NCBI GenBank assembly: GCA_951640165.1 | Contig: OX621260.1 | Span: 19,114,001 to 19,178,000 of the forward strand | Direction: 5' to 3' | Source of the DNA: Pseudoips prasinana | Taxonomy: Eukaryota > Arthropoda > Insecta > Lepidoptera > Nolidae | DNA: 64,000 nucleotides | Part shown: positions 22,624-33,142 of the stretch, one piece after another | How positions within the stretch are numbered: the stretch's first letter is position 1 | How the letters are laid out: each line of letters opens with the position of its first letter | Notes under the pieces: generated by a model | Seen by the model: the letters and a program-made list of their open reading frames with translations, nothing else | What the model was told of the DNA's origin: nothing | Databases searched by the model: none | Program-made: the position numbers and the translations under genes

Positions 22624-22794
22624 ACAGATTGGGGTAGCTGGATGTGCTGGCGTCTGTAGACGCCAGCACATCCAGCTACCCCAATCTGTCAAATTTCTTT
22701 TATAGACTTTCAACTTTATCACATAAGCGTACGGTGCACTTTCAATTGGGGAAATTTGACAGATTGGAGTAGCTTGATGTGCTGGCGTCTGTAC
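22624..22794. mobile_element. GTACAGACGCC MITE, copy 1, with a duplicated inverted end
   Basis: The MITE proper is about 22657-22794 (ends TAGACGCCAGCACATCC and GGCGTCTGTAC). A second, inverted copy of its left end precedes it (22624-22654), making a perfect hairpin of 31-bp arms with TGTA as loop (22624-22689). Confidence 0.82.
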
Positions 22795-22799
22795 CTTTT

Positions 22800-23815
22800 G
22801 CTATGTTTATGGTTATGACGGTTCATGTTCAATCAACTTGTAGTCGTCGGTAGAGGTTGATATCGAAATGGCGCATGGCGTGAGTCATCTGAGTAAAATT
22901 TCAAAGGTTTACTTGATGTTGACATTTTGACGTAAAAAAAACTGCAATATTTTAACCCTTAATAAGGCATTAAATATGTTTCTTATGATTAGTTTTGAAA
23001 TCATGCTACAAGCCAATAGAGTTCAAAATATGGCAGCCATTATTTTTCCATTGGTTAACAATGTAGATACTTACTTTTTCTTCTCTGTATTTTTCTTAAG
23101 TCGTTCGGTGTTGAGCTTTATGTTTTTTTTCAAATCTACTATCACAGCTTAAAAAAATATGTTAATTAAAATCTGATTGCGAGCTGTAATTAAGACTAGG
23201 GGACGTAACATCAGAAAGTATACATTTTAGTGTTTTATAATTTAAAATATTTTTTTGTTTAACATGTAGAATACCTCGCCACAACACTTTGTCCTAAACT
23301 CCCATTTTTCTACACTTATGTTCAGAAATCATAATATTTTATGAAATTATGGATGAATATCGATAATAATGATATCAAATGGAACTACATATTTTAAGCT
23401 AAATTACATATTGTTTTTACAAAAACCATGTGAGGTTTTTGTAAAATTGATGTAGGAATGATGAAATGTTGAGTTGATTTGTTTGGTCGCGAGTGTAATG
23501 AGCAACCCTGTCTTATCATTAGTGAAAGACCATGTTTATCTAACCGAAAACCTGTTACAGGCAAACCTGCTCTGTTCAATATATGAACAATAATTTAGTC
23601 TCGTCTGAAACATTTTGTAGCATTTATCGATCACCTAGATATATTGACACAATTTCTGTACAGTTGTATTTTCTCTGTAACTATGAAACTGCTAACTACC
23701 AAAGCTTCAAGCTTCTGCGCGCTCAAAAATAGAAATGCGCGCATAAAATCTATGTAGGTAGGTACACCTTCATTGATTTCAAGCGCGCAACCACTCTGTC
23801 CGTTTTATGGTACAA
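22800..23815. other. Unassigned stretch with one hairpin
   Basis: AT-rich and without recognised features except a perfect hairpin at 23415-23446 (TTTTACAAAAACC arms, 6-nt loop). The short minus frame 23579-23394 overlaps the hairpin and matches nothing known. Confidence 0.45.
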
Positions 23816-24130
23816 CTAGCTGTGCCCCACGGTTTTACCCGCGTTAAATAAAATATCCCAGCTCCTCCCCCGTAGGTGATAGCGTGCTAATATGTAGCCT
23901 TAGATAATTATGTTGACCCGACCTCTTAATAATATTCATGCAAAATTTGAAGTAAATCCATGTAGAACTTTTTGAGTTTAGCCCGTACATACATACAGAC
24001 AAACAGACAAAAAATCTTAATACTATATTTTTGGCTTCGATATCGATTGTGGATCACACCCCAAGTTTCCTTTTAAGAAAATATTAAATGTACAGTTTTG
24101 ACTTTCCTACGATTTTATTATATGTATAGA
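23816..24130 (-). mobile_element. Short Helitron, group 2
   Basis: On the minus strand, TCTATACATATAATAAAATC to CTAG. It shares the 3' hairpin and GGCACAGCTAG with group 1 but has a different body (GTCAAAACTGTACATTTAA, CGATATCGAAGCC, CACCTACGGGGGAGGAGC). Related copies start at 29147, 34675 and 52935. Confidence 0.83.
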
Positions 24131-25431
24131 TTCTGTGATTGGGAATAGGCCCTCTTTACCTAATAAATTATTAAGGGCATTTTAACATGACGTTTTACTA
24201 GGAGACGTTCACGGCTTAACCAGTCGTTAGAGGTAAGTGGGGATCAATTCGTCTAGGAAATAAGAGTACGAACTAAACCACGGTCAAGGCAGTTCCTGTC
24301 GTTGGTATGTATGAGAGGTTTTCAGGGTCGTTTAGTGCAACTACTGCTCTACGTCGGTCATCTGTAGGCGAAGGCTTCTCTCTGAGTCTCTGAGTCGGCA
24401 TGCCATCAATACGGAAATAAACTAGGAGTCATGGAGGGTGGTCACAGCATGTTCGTGGTCGTACTCACAGCCAGCAAGTACGACATACACACGATTTTAA
24501 GAGCTAGTCAGTTATTACTGCACAACAAACCGTGCAATAGGTTCAGGCAATACTCTCCAGCTCCTGTCCAACTCTATGGACAGTCAAGTATTGAGAATAC
24601 ATTATAGTACCTTTAAAAAGTATTGAGAAGTACTTTTTAAAGATACAAATACAAAATATTTATTTGCATTAACAAAGTACAATTATCAAAGCTAGTATTT
24701 GGTGTCTCCTTTTAAACAAGTGTTCTTTCGTTAAATACAAATATTACATTTGTTTGTAAGTGAAGATGTGGTCTAAAGTGGACCGCGCGTACCTATAAGA
24801 CGTGGTTCGGGAGGGTGTTCCACTACTAAGTCGTAAAAAAGTCTATGGGAATAAAAATGTTTTTTTTTGTAGTAAATGCTTATAACGTCTATACTTCAAC
24901 TGAAAGTATTTTATTATACTTACTTAAATCTGTCATGAGGAACTAATATCGTGAAAAACTGTAACGGGTTACTCGCGTAATTAATTTTATGTTTTTGCGG
25001 CCTACTGTTTCGATCTCTTCAGGTGATCATCTTCAGGGCGAATGCGATCTGCACGACGTCGCGTCCCCGTGTAAGGGCGCGTACGGCTCGTTGCGAAAGT
25101 GTGGATGGGGAGTGTATAGAAGCTCCTATATGTATCTACGGATCATTTTTGTCAGCATCTAATCTTGCGGGTCGTATTCGCTCTGATTGATGATTTTCTG
25201 ACGCGATCGAAACTGTTGGCCGATGAAAATCCATAATAAAAAGTAACAATTCCTCACCATGAAATCGTTTCTTACTATGTTTGATTAAATAGAATATTAC
25301 TGCCGCAGTTTCTCTGCAGTAATATTTTAATTACCGCATTTCAACCGCTTAGTGTTTCCATGAAATATTTGAGTCGTGATTTACATATTTTTAAAACATG
25401 TAACAATTCAGCAGGTCACATGTACAGACGC
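24131..25431. other. Mostly unassigned stretch
   Basis: Holds a perfect hairpin at 24611-24642 (CTTTAAAAAGTA arms, 8-nt loop). Near 24990-25075 is a G/C-richer piece (TTTCGATCTCTTCAGGTGAT) that resembles LINE-associated lepidopteran repeats. Nothing else is recognised. Confidence 0.4.
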
Positions 25432-25562
25432 CAGCAGACCCAGCTACCCAAATCTGTCAAATTACTTTAATAGATTTTCAACTTTATCACATAAGCATAT
25501 GGTTTACTTTCAATTGGGGAAATTTGACAGATTGGGGTAGCTTGATGTGCTGGCGTCTGTAC
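25432..25562. mobile_element. GTACAGACGCC MITE, copy 2
   Basis: 131 bp, GTACAGACGCCAGCA to GGCGTCTGTAC, with inverted arms of about 43 bp and the internal motif TTTTCAACTTTATCACATAA. Non-coding. Confidence 0.85.
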
Positions 25563-26021
25563 TTAGCTCATTAAAATAAACTGCAAAATACCAAGTAAGA
25601 ATATTTTATTTTCAACTGCAATTGAAATTCAAACAACGCTTAACTTAAATTATTTATATTGCTGCAATTGTATTAATTAATATGTAAGCTTAGCTACTCT
25701 TTAAGTATAAATAAAACTATAATTTTATACATTTTGACGATTTGGTTGGTGAGATATGATGAGCAAGGAGTTCGTTTATTCATGTTAATTCTGAATTGGG
25801 ATTACTTCATTCCAAAGCTGTAGAGAGATGGTCCTTCGTTGCCGTTGTAACTGTGATTTAGTAAATCACAATGGTTTAGGGATTTTCATGACTTACGAGT
25901 TGCGCAATCCACGACCTCTTTTTCATATCATATATAATGGCTTCATACGTTCGGCCGCTCTGGCAGCTTCAATTTCGACGCACATTGAATGCGTTGCAAA
26001 CACAAACATAATATGGTTTAA
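25563..26021. other. Unassigned stretch
   Basis: A plus-strand frame of 95 codons (25828-26115) runs into a Helitron; it matches nothing I know and is probably chance. Confidence 0.4.
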
Positions 26022-26485
26022 TTTTATGACTTCATGTATTGAATTGCTTTTCTATATCTACAGGTATATCAGTTGCCATCTATATCATAGTGATCTAAGA
26101 TTTATAAAAAACTAGCGACCCGGTACGTGCTTCGCTACGTATAAGGCATAGTATCTAATAAAAAAAATGATTATTAAGTTCATTTATTCAAACAAAAAAA
26201 TATTTTAAATTGCTAAAAGATGTTGATTTTACACTTATTCAAGACTTTTTTTTTATTTTACGTACAAACCTTCCCTGGACTTCCACGAATAATTCAAGAC
26301 CAAAATTAGCCAAATCGGTAAAGGCGTTGTTGAGTTATAACATTACAACGAAAAGTGGCATTGATTTGTATATATATAGATTTTATGACTTCATGTATTG
26401 AATTGCTTTTCTATATCTACAGGTATTATTTACATGTATATCAGTTGCCATCTATAGTCATAGTGATCTAAGATTTATAAAAAAT
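26022..26485. repeat. Direct duplication of about 90 bp with a Helitron at the junction
   Basis: 26022-26111 and 26381-26485 are direct copies (shared TTTTATGACTTCATGTATTG and CATAGTGATCTAAGATTTAT), the second with about 11 extra bases. A Helitron fills the space between them exactly. Confidence 0.83.
26112..26380 (-). mobile_element. Helitron-like element, group 3
   Basis: On the minus strand it starts TCTATATATATACAAATCA and ends with CCGGGTCGCTAG, flanked by A and T. The 3' region has the short inverted motif GCGAAGC near ACGTACCGGG. The body is unlike groups 1 and 2. Confidence 0.7.
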
Positions 26486-26489
26486 AAAC

Positions 26490-26735
26490 GAGTGTCGTAT
26501 TGACCACACGACTGACGTAAAACTTAACTACATACACGAAACGGCTATTAGAGAAAGAGGTAGAGAAAATGTGCTTGCACTTCTCTCTTGCCTCCCTTCT
26601 CTTGCCCTTACAGTAATAAACGTTTCGTAACTCTCTCTCTATCTTGACTAATTTAAATCTCCCTCTCAACTTCTATGAGCTTCGATCGATCACACTTTTC
26701 GTAACGCTCTCGTCACGCATTCACCAGCTTGAAAA
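26490..26735 (+). repeat. Dispersed repeat, paired with 32570-32825
   Basis: Inverted and diverged relative to 32570-32825. Shared pieces include ACGAGTGT, GACCACACG, CACTTCTCTCT, CTCTCAACTTC/CATCC and CCAGCTTG. Probably a non-autonomous DNA element. 26736-27613 holds nothing recognised. Confidence 0.55.
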
Positions 26736-27613
26736 AAAAAATGGAAAAAAAAAAGCTTACACCTCAAGTCAAGCATACGTAAGGAAGTTTTACTTCAATA
26801 AAGCAAGCGATAATAGGTATCTTATCAGTTGTATAATTACAGAACTAAAGGCAAAGTCTAGGCTGATTGTGATCAGAAATTGCCTCTCGTTTCGGTGTGG
26901 ATTAAAACATTGAAGTTGACTTTCACAGCGCCATCTACAACAATTTATTAAAGAAGCTTATAACAAAGATTTTACTGAACCTTACAGACTAGCTGTGTTT
27001 CATGGTGTTAATCGCGATATAGCTATGAAGGGCATTGTATAGTTCGAATGTGTGCAAAACCCATTTTTCTTTTTGTTCCACAACCGGAAATATGTATTGA
27101 TTAAAAATATAAACAATAGAATATTTGTGCATTTGATTCGCACGATTTCGTAATGTTTAGATTTTTTTAAATACTGAAGAACTTGGACTATTTAGCTGTC
27201 GTTTTTGTTCAAAAAATCCTGATAGTTAATGATATTAGCAAAATCAAGCCGCAATCCTGAATAGTGTAAAAAAATCCTGAAATTTCAGGACAAATCCTTA
27301 GATATGGTAACCCTAATCGTGGGGGACTACACAAAAATAAAGTTCACTGGCTTTAAATGCATCCAGACTTACACTAAAATTATGTGGGTTACTTAAATAG
27401 TAACATTATCTGAATATCTGTGATGAGATCTACTTAAAAGAAAACATTAATAAATTATTATTTCGTTTGCTTAATTTGACCGTGTAAAACTAATACCTTA
27501 TAATACAACTGTACAATTTTAACGCTACGTAACTAATTTTAGGCAAGACTAGATTAGGATCAAATATTGTATGCAGTTATCGACCTCATTAAGTCATCTA
27601 TCATAGTAAAATT

Positions 27614-27654
27614 CTGAAAATTTCCCAGTGCGCCTTGCACTGCGAAATTTTCAG
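27614..27654. repeat. 18-bp-arm hairpin
   Basis: CTGAAAATTTCCCAGTGC and its near-perfect complement (one mismatch) are separated by GCCTT. Not part of any repeat seen here. Confidence 0.8.
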
Positions 27655-27789
27655 GGTACATAACTGTTTATCGGCACCGCACCGTCAATAACTAGATAGA
27701 TTCAATAAAAATATCTCTACCGTTAAATAGATACAATGTTAGTGACAGACATAGTAATTCCTAATCTAATAGAGATGGATCCTAGCCAT

Positions 27790-27958
27790 GCTTCAAGGAA
27801 ATTCGATAATAAAAAATACTTTAAGATGTTTGCAAGGTTCGCAGCAAACCGTTTGATGCGGGCAACACAAGACCGGCCATTGTGGAGATCCCTGAGGGAG
27901 GCCTTTGTCCAGCAGTGGACGTTTTCCAGCAGATACGATAATGATGACTTAAAGATTA
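27790..27958 (+). mobile_element. RTE-like LINE C-terminal fragment
   Basis: The plus-strand frame reads NRLMRATQDRPLWRSLREAF then VQQWTFSS, the same C-terminus as at 21775. The element tail was hit by a Helitron that begins at 27959. Confidence 0.72.
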
Positions 27959-28205
27959 TCTATACTAATATTATCAAGACGTAACGTTTGTGAGTTTGTG
28001 TATTTGTGACGTTGTAAGGGGTAATCTTTGAATCTACTGAACCGATTTTCAAAATTATTTAACCTATAGAAAGCTACGTTATTGTGGAGTGTGGAGTGGC
28101 TATGAAAAATTCCAAAATTAGTAACGCATCTTTACTCTAATTTAAATAATGTAATCCAAGTTGCGGGACAAACGGTCAGGGACAAAAGTCCGCGGGCACT
28201 GCTAA
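27959..28205 (+). mobile_element. Helitron-like element, group 4
   Basis: Starts A|TCTATACTAATATTATCA and ends GCGGGCACTGCTAA|T. The 3' end has a CTAA terminus and a GTCCGCGGGC motif. The body (ACCGATTTTCAAAATTATTT) differs from the other groups. Confidence 0.7.
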
Positions 28206-28406
28206 TTTATAATAATAAAAAAATCTAAAAAACACGTTTTATATACATATAACAAACCGAAATAAAAATGAAAAAAGTGTATTGTACTATAAAAGCGTGG
28301 GGTGCTTTTTACGATGTTATCCATATGATAATCCTTATTGAAAATTTTATTGAAAGATTCGATAAAAAAAACTTGAGAGGTGTCAAGAGATACCTGGATG
28401 GAACGA

Positions 28407-28468
28407 AGTTCCTTTCGATTAATTAGTGGAGGAATTACGATTCCTCCACTAATTAATCGAAAGGAACT
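28407..28468. repeat. Perfect hairpin, 29-bp arms, TACG loop
   Basis: The left arm ends GTGGAGGAAT and the right arm is its exact complement over 29 bp, with TACG between them. It overlaps the outer arm of the compound element. Confidence 0.9.
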
Positions 28469-28546
28469 AATAATAAAAAAAATTATAAATTAAAAAACTA
28501 TATATTACGATATATAGTTTTTTAATTTATAATTTTTTTTATTATT
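28469..28546. repeat. Perfect hairpin, 37-bp arms, TACG loop
   Basis: Directly abuts the preceding hairpin. The 37-bp AT-rich arms (left ends AAACTATATAT) are exact complements around TACG at 28506-28509. Confidence 0.9.
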
Positions 28547-28559
28547 AAGATATATAATG

Positions 28560-28909
28560 TAAAATAAACTTAATCAGTATGCTCAATTTTGGTGATGAAA
28601 AAAAAAGGAAAAAGTGTCGTTACAACTTTTCGTCTTAATTTTTTCCGTCTAGCCCCCTTTCGCAACGCGCGATAAGGAACTTCGTTCCAAAATTGTTACC
28701 AATTCATTATCTGTCAATAAAATATTTATAACTATTGAAACCACGCAGGGTGCGCGGCGACTCTACTTTTGTTGGTAACAATTTTGGAACGAAGTTCCTT
28801 ATCGCGCGTTGCGAAAGGGGACTAGACGGAAAAAATTAAGACGAGAAGATGTAACGACACTATTTGCTTTTTTTATTACTAAAATTGAGCCTACTGATTA
28901 AGTTTATAT
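28560..28909. repeat. Inner foldback, ~140-bp arms
   Basis: 28560-28700 and 28773-28909 are inverted copies with a few changes; both hold GGAACTTCGTTCC or its reverse, CGCGCGATAAGGAAC and CCGTCTAG. The loop is 72 bp. A related arm is at 33744. Confidence 0.85.
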
Positions 28910-29146
28910 TACATTATATTTATATATGAACATTGTGGGCATGGATAGTGAGGGTAGTTAAATACTCCATGCCCTCAGTAGCGGAGAAACACCGCTGCGC
29001 CAGTCATCCCGTGACCACGATCAATGCAACTTGGTCGAAACGTCGGGAAAATAACAATAAGGTTAGTCGCGTTAATACCTGTTAACAATGTTCATATATA
29101 ATTATGATACGCGAAAGTTTAAAAGTGTATACATTATATTTGTTAA

Positions 29147-29462
29147 CTAGCTGTTCCCCGCGGTTTTACCCGCGTTAAACTTTATAATTATCACAGCTAC
29201 TCCCCCGTAGGTGATAGCGTCATAATATGTAACCTATATGTTGACCCGACCTCTTAGTATTATGCATGCAAAATTTGAAGTAAATCCATGCAGTACTTTG
29301 TGAGTTTAGCCCGGACTTACATACAGACACACAGACAAAAATTCTAAAAACTATATTTTTGGTTTCGATATCGATTGTTGATCACGCCCCAAGTATCCTT
29401 TTTGAAAAATATTCAATGTACAGTTTTGACTTTTCTACGATTTTATTATATCTATGTGTAGA
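29147..29462 (-). mobile_element. Short Helitron, group 2
   Basis: CTAG (plus 29147) to GA (29462), with a body like the copy at 23816. Lies inside the compound foldback element. Confidence 0.8.
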
Positions 29463-29816
29463 TAATAAAAAAAATATAATTATAACTTAAAAAAAAAAAA
29501 TTACAATTCCTTCACTAATTAATCGAAAGGAACTTCGTTCCATCCGGGTGTCCCTTGACACCTCTCAAGTTTTTTTATCGTATCTTTATAACTGAAAAGT
29601 AAAGCATGTCAGGAATATCGTTATAACTTATAACAAAGGTTCTCAGTCTACATTTATATGAACAATCGTTGAGGCAGATTATTGTCAGTGCAATCTAACA
29701 AACAAGCAATTTACAGATTCGATGACCGAGATAACCTAAGGATGCGCATCGACTAACGGCACAGAAATTCGTATTGATGAAGCACATTACCCACTATTCC
29801 AAGAGTTATTTACAAT

Positions 29817-30285
29817 ATATAACTAGGCTTTGGTTAGTTTATACTTTAGAATATATACATACATAGACTTTTCAGAGGGGTAGGCAGAGATAACGATTTT
29901 CCACTTATCACTTCCTTGCCTCGTTCACTTTCATTATATTCTTCACTAGCTGTGCCCCGCGGTTTTACCCCCTTTAAACTTTATAAATTATAGCCTATGT
30001 GTTAATCCAGAGTGTAAGCTAACTCCATACCAAATTTAATTAAAATCGGTCCAGCAGTTTAGTTGTGAAGAAGTAACAAACATACACATTCACAAACTTT
30101 CGCCTTTTATAATATTAGTGATATATAACTAAGCTTTGGTTAGTTTATACCTTAGAATATATACATATATAGACTTACTCGTGCCGTCTGTTTCGCAGAG
30201 GGGTAGCAGATACAACGTATTTCCACTTCCACTCTTATCCTTGTATACCTCTTTGCCTCGTTCACTCTCATTATATTCTGCATAA
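29817..30285. repeat. Direct duplication of ~130-160 bp with a Helitron at the junction
   Basis: 29817-29945 and 30122-30285 are direct copies (shared TTTGGTTAGTTTATAC, TAGAATATATACATA and GCCTCGTTCACTYTCATTAT), the right one about 30 bp longer. The Helitron 29946-30121 sits exactly between them. Confidence 0.82.
29946..30121 (-). mobile_element. Short Helitron, group 1
   Basis: CTAG at the plus-strand left end, TC on the minus strand at its right end, flanked by A and T. The 3' hairpin is partly mutated (ACCCCCTTTAAAC). Confidence 0.8.
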
Positions 30286-30360
30286 ATGCTCGCTTTAGGG
30301 TACTTCTGATATAGCTTAGTTCGACAAGGTCTCCCCTTCGAATTGTGTTCCATAAATGAC

Positions 30361-30945
30361 TGCCTCGTTGGTCTAGCGGTAGCGTGTAGCGTGTTCAACC
30401 GCAGAAAAAGAGGTCCTGGGTTCAAATCCCGGGTCGGGCCACAAAAGTGATTTTGGGATTTTTGCGTAAAATTTCTCACTATCAGCCCGAAGTCTGGAAG
30501 TTGGCGGTATTACACCACCGTGCCTCGGAGAGCACGCAAAGCCGTCGGTCTTGTACCTGACCTCTTTCCGCTCGTGTCGTAACCAGTGATGATATTATAA
30601 AAGCTTTTAAGAGTATTAAAAGGAAAGGCACAGAAGATTTGTGGGGACTGTCTGTCAAAGCAATTGAATCAATCATACTAAACATTGCTACAATCCTTGC
30701 AGCCATCTTCAATGGCTGTATAAGTGATGATGTCTTTCCTGATTTAATGAAAATAAGTAAGATAGTACCTGTTTTCAAGGCAGGTTGTTCAAAAAATGCC
30801 ACGAATTATAGGCCTATCTCAATACTGCCAGCTTTAAGTAAAATGTTTGCGCACACACTTGTGCACTATAATATGTCCTGCGCAATTGGCTAATCTCCAT
30901 TGAGAACGGCCGCCGTGGCCGAAATTCGGCCGAGAAGACATCATT
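30361..30945 (+). mobile_element. Family A SINE with a LINE RT segment in its middle
   Basis: 30361-30580 is the head and first half of a family A SINE; 30844-30945 is its end (GCGCAATTGGCTAATCTCC). About 50 bp of SINE normally found in between is missing and a reverse transcriptase fragment takes its place. Confidence 0.82.
30581..30847 (+). pseudogene. Internal LINE reverse transcriptase fragment
   Basis: Open plus-strand frame reading SDDIIKAFKSIKRKGTEDLWG, FPDLMKISKIVPVFKAG, then NYRPISILPALSKMF. These are the first conserved blocks of a Jockey/CR1-type RT. Neither LINE end is present. Confidence 0.82.
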
Positions 30946-31110
30946 CAAAATTATCGTACAATTCAAAGAAAACCCAGAACATTTAATTTCTATTTAATAA
31001 CTTCCCCTTCGGGCTGTGCCATTCACATAGAGTCCAGGTGTAGTTCTTTGTCGTTCTTCGTACATTCATCTTTTTAAATGTCCAAAGTAACTCAGTATAT
31101 CTTTTCACAT

Positions 31111-31694
31111 GTTGGTAACTACATCCTCTCATTATCTTTCGTAAGAATCAATACCTGTATCACACAACTCGACTAATTTAAATGTTGGTAACTACATCCT
31201 CTCATTATCTTTCGTAAGAATCAATACCTGTATCATACAACTCGACTAATTTAAATGTTGGTAACTACATCCTCTCATTATCTTTCGTAAGAATCAATAC
31301 CTGTATCACACAACTCAACTAATTTAAATGTTGGTAACTACATCCTCTCATTATCTTTCGTAAGAATCAATACCTGTATCATACAACTCGACTAATTTAA
31401 ATGTTGGTATCTACATCCTCTCATTATCTTTCGTAAGAATCAATACCTGTATCACACAACTCAACTAATTTAAATGTTGGTAACTACATCCTCTCATTAT
31501 CTTTCGTAAGAATCAATACCTGTATCATACAACTCGACTAATTTAAATGTTGGTAACTACATCCTCTCATTATCTTTCGTAAGAATCAATACCTGTGTCA
31601 CACAACTCGACTAATTGAAAAGTTGGTAACTACATCCTCTCATTATCTTTCGTAAGAATCAATACCTGTGTCACACAACTCGATTAATTTAAAC
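31111..31694 (+). repeat. 73-bp tandem repeat, eight copies
   Basis: GTTGGTAACTACATCC begins at 31111, 31184, 31257, 31330, 31403, 31476, 31549 and 31622 (exact 73-bp spacing). Units differ at only a few sites. 30946-31110 and 31695-31955 hold nothing recognised. Confidence 0.93.
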
Positions 31695-31959
31695 GCCATT
31701 TGCATTTCTTTCCATAGTAATAATTAGTCGCATGCATGACATAACAGTGCATTTTACAAACGTCTGTAATAATTAACTAAACTAAATTATCTTATGTAAT
31801 ATGTAACAATGTCAAGGCCTATTCATGAAATGTCTTGTAATAAATGCGATGTTATTAATTCCGTCATTAAAGTAGGTAAAACTGTTAAGCTTCTTAAGCG
31901 TCCATGCTAAGCAGAGTGCGGGCCAGCCGAAACTCCGTCTTGGCCGACATAGACTAGAT

Positions 31960-32509
31960 TGATTTTTCATTCACATAGAAAAGATTTTTCTAAAATAAAA
32001 GTAGCCTAAGTTACTCCTTATTACATCAGCTACCTGCCAATAAAAGTTCCAACAAAATCGGTCCAGCCATTTCAGAGATTAGCCGGAACAAACAGACAGA
32101 CAGACAGACAAAAATTGTAAAAAAATATATTTTGGAGTATGTACCGTATATATACATATACTTACATGTATTAAAAATCGGTTATTTCAATATTACAAAC
32201 AGACACTTCAATTTTATTTATTTGTATAGATTTTGTTTTATTTTTGTTTTTTTTTCAAATAAAAAGATTTTTCTAAAATAAAAGTAGCCTAAGTTACTCC
32301 TTATTACATCAGCTACCTGCCAATAAAAGTTCCAACAATATCGGTCCAGCCATTTCAGAGATTAGCCGGAACAAACAGACAGACAGACAGACAAAAATTG
32401 TAAAAAAAAATATTTTGGAGTATGTACCGTACATATACATATACATGTATTAAAAATCGGTTATTTCAATATTACAAACAGACACTTCAATTTTATTTAT
32501 TTGTATAGA
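31960..32509 (+). repeat. Two tandem copies of a ~280-bp dispersed repeat
   Basis: Copies at about 31960-32230 and 32255-32509 share GCCTAAGTTACTCCTTATTA, AGCCATTTCAGAGATTAGCC, (CAGA)n and an end ATTTTATTTATTTGTATAGA. On the minus strand the end reads TCTATACAAATA, a possible Helitron 5' end. Confidence 0.75.
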
Positions 32510-32569
32510 AGACTAACGAAATGGATCTTTGTTATCTGAATGAGAATAAATTTATTAACGCACGCTTAC

Positions 32570-32825
32570 AACTTGAGGAGCAAGCTGGAAAATGCATGAC
32601 GGGAGGGTTATGAATGGTGTGATCGAACGAGGCGAACGGATGTTGAGAGGGCAATATAAGTTAGTGACGATAGAAGGAGAGAGACTTACGTTTTGTATAT
32701 ATTACTGAAGGGGTAAGAGAGAGAAGTGCGAACACACATTTTCTTTCCGTCTTTCTTTCATAACAATACGTTTGACGTTTTACGTGTGGTCTAAAGCACA
32801 CTCGTTATTTTAAATTTGAATTTAG
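32570..32825 (-). repeat. Dispersed repeat, paired with 26490-26735
   Basis: Diverged inverted counterpart of 26490-26735. Ends near AACGAGTG on the minus strand. Confidence 0.55.
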
Positions 32826-32898
32826 AACAAACAAAGCGACCGGTACGTTTGAGACCAAATTTAGATCCGATGTTGGTTTAAATTAGAGTTTCTTCAGG

Positions 32899-33137
32899 GG
32901 CTCTACCGGCTAAATCACCGAACATCGTTTTCGTGAATGGCGTTCAAATAAAGAATGGTTAAAAATTACTTAATCAATCGTTAAATTGGCTTCAACGTTA
33001 ACAATCGATTCCGGACCATTTATGACGTCACATGTGGTCATGGAAGCCGATTTAACGATTGATTAAGTCATTTTTAATCTTTATTTATTTGAACGCCATT
33101 CACGAAAACGATGTTCGGCGACTTAGACGGTAGAGCC
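32899..33137. mobile_element. CCWGG-type MITE, copy 4 with inverted core
   Basis: Full-length (239 bp), GGCTCTACCGG to GGTAGAGCC, flanked by TCAGG (32894-32898) and CCAGG (33138-33142). The central block with TTATGACGTCACATGTG is reversed relative to copies 2 and 3. Confidence 0.87.
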
Positions 33138-33142
33138 CCAGG

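Larger units (their letters stand above)
28360..29582. mobile_element. Compound foldback element with nested elements
   Basis: Outer inverted arms lie at 28360-28436 and 29501-29580 (shared AACTTGAGAGGTGTCAAG, GGATGGAACGAAGTTCC and TTTCGATTAATTAGTG). Inside are two abutting perfect hairpins (28407-28546), an inner foldback (28560-28909) and a group 2 Helitron (29147-29462). The piece 28930-29110, with GACCACGATCAATGCAAC, looks like a LINE remnant. GGAACGAAGTTCC occurs in each arm. No coding sequence. Confidence 0.72.
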
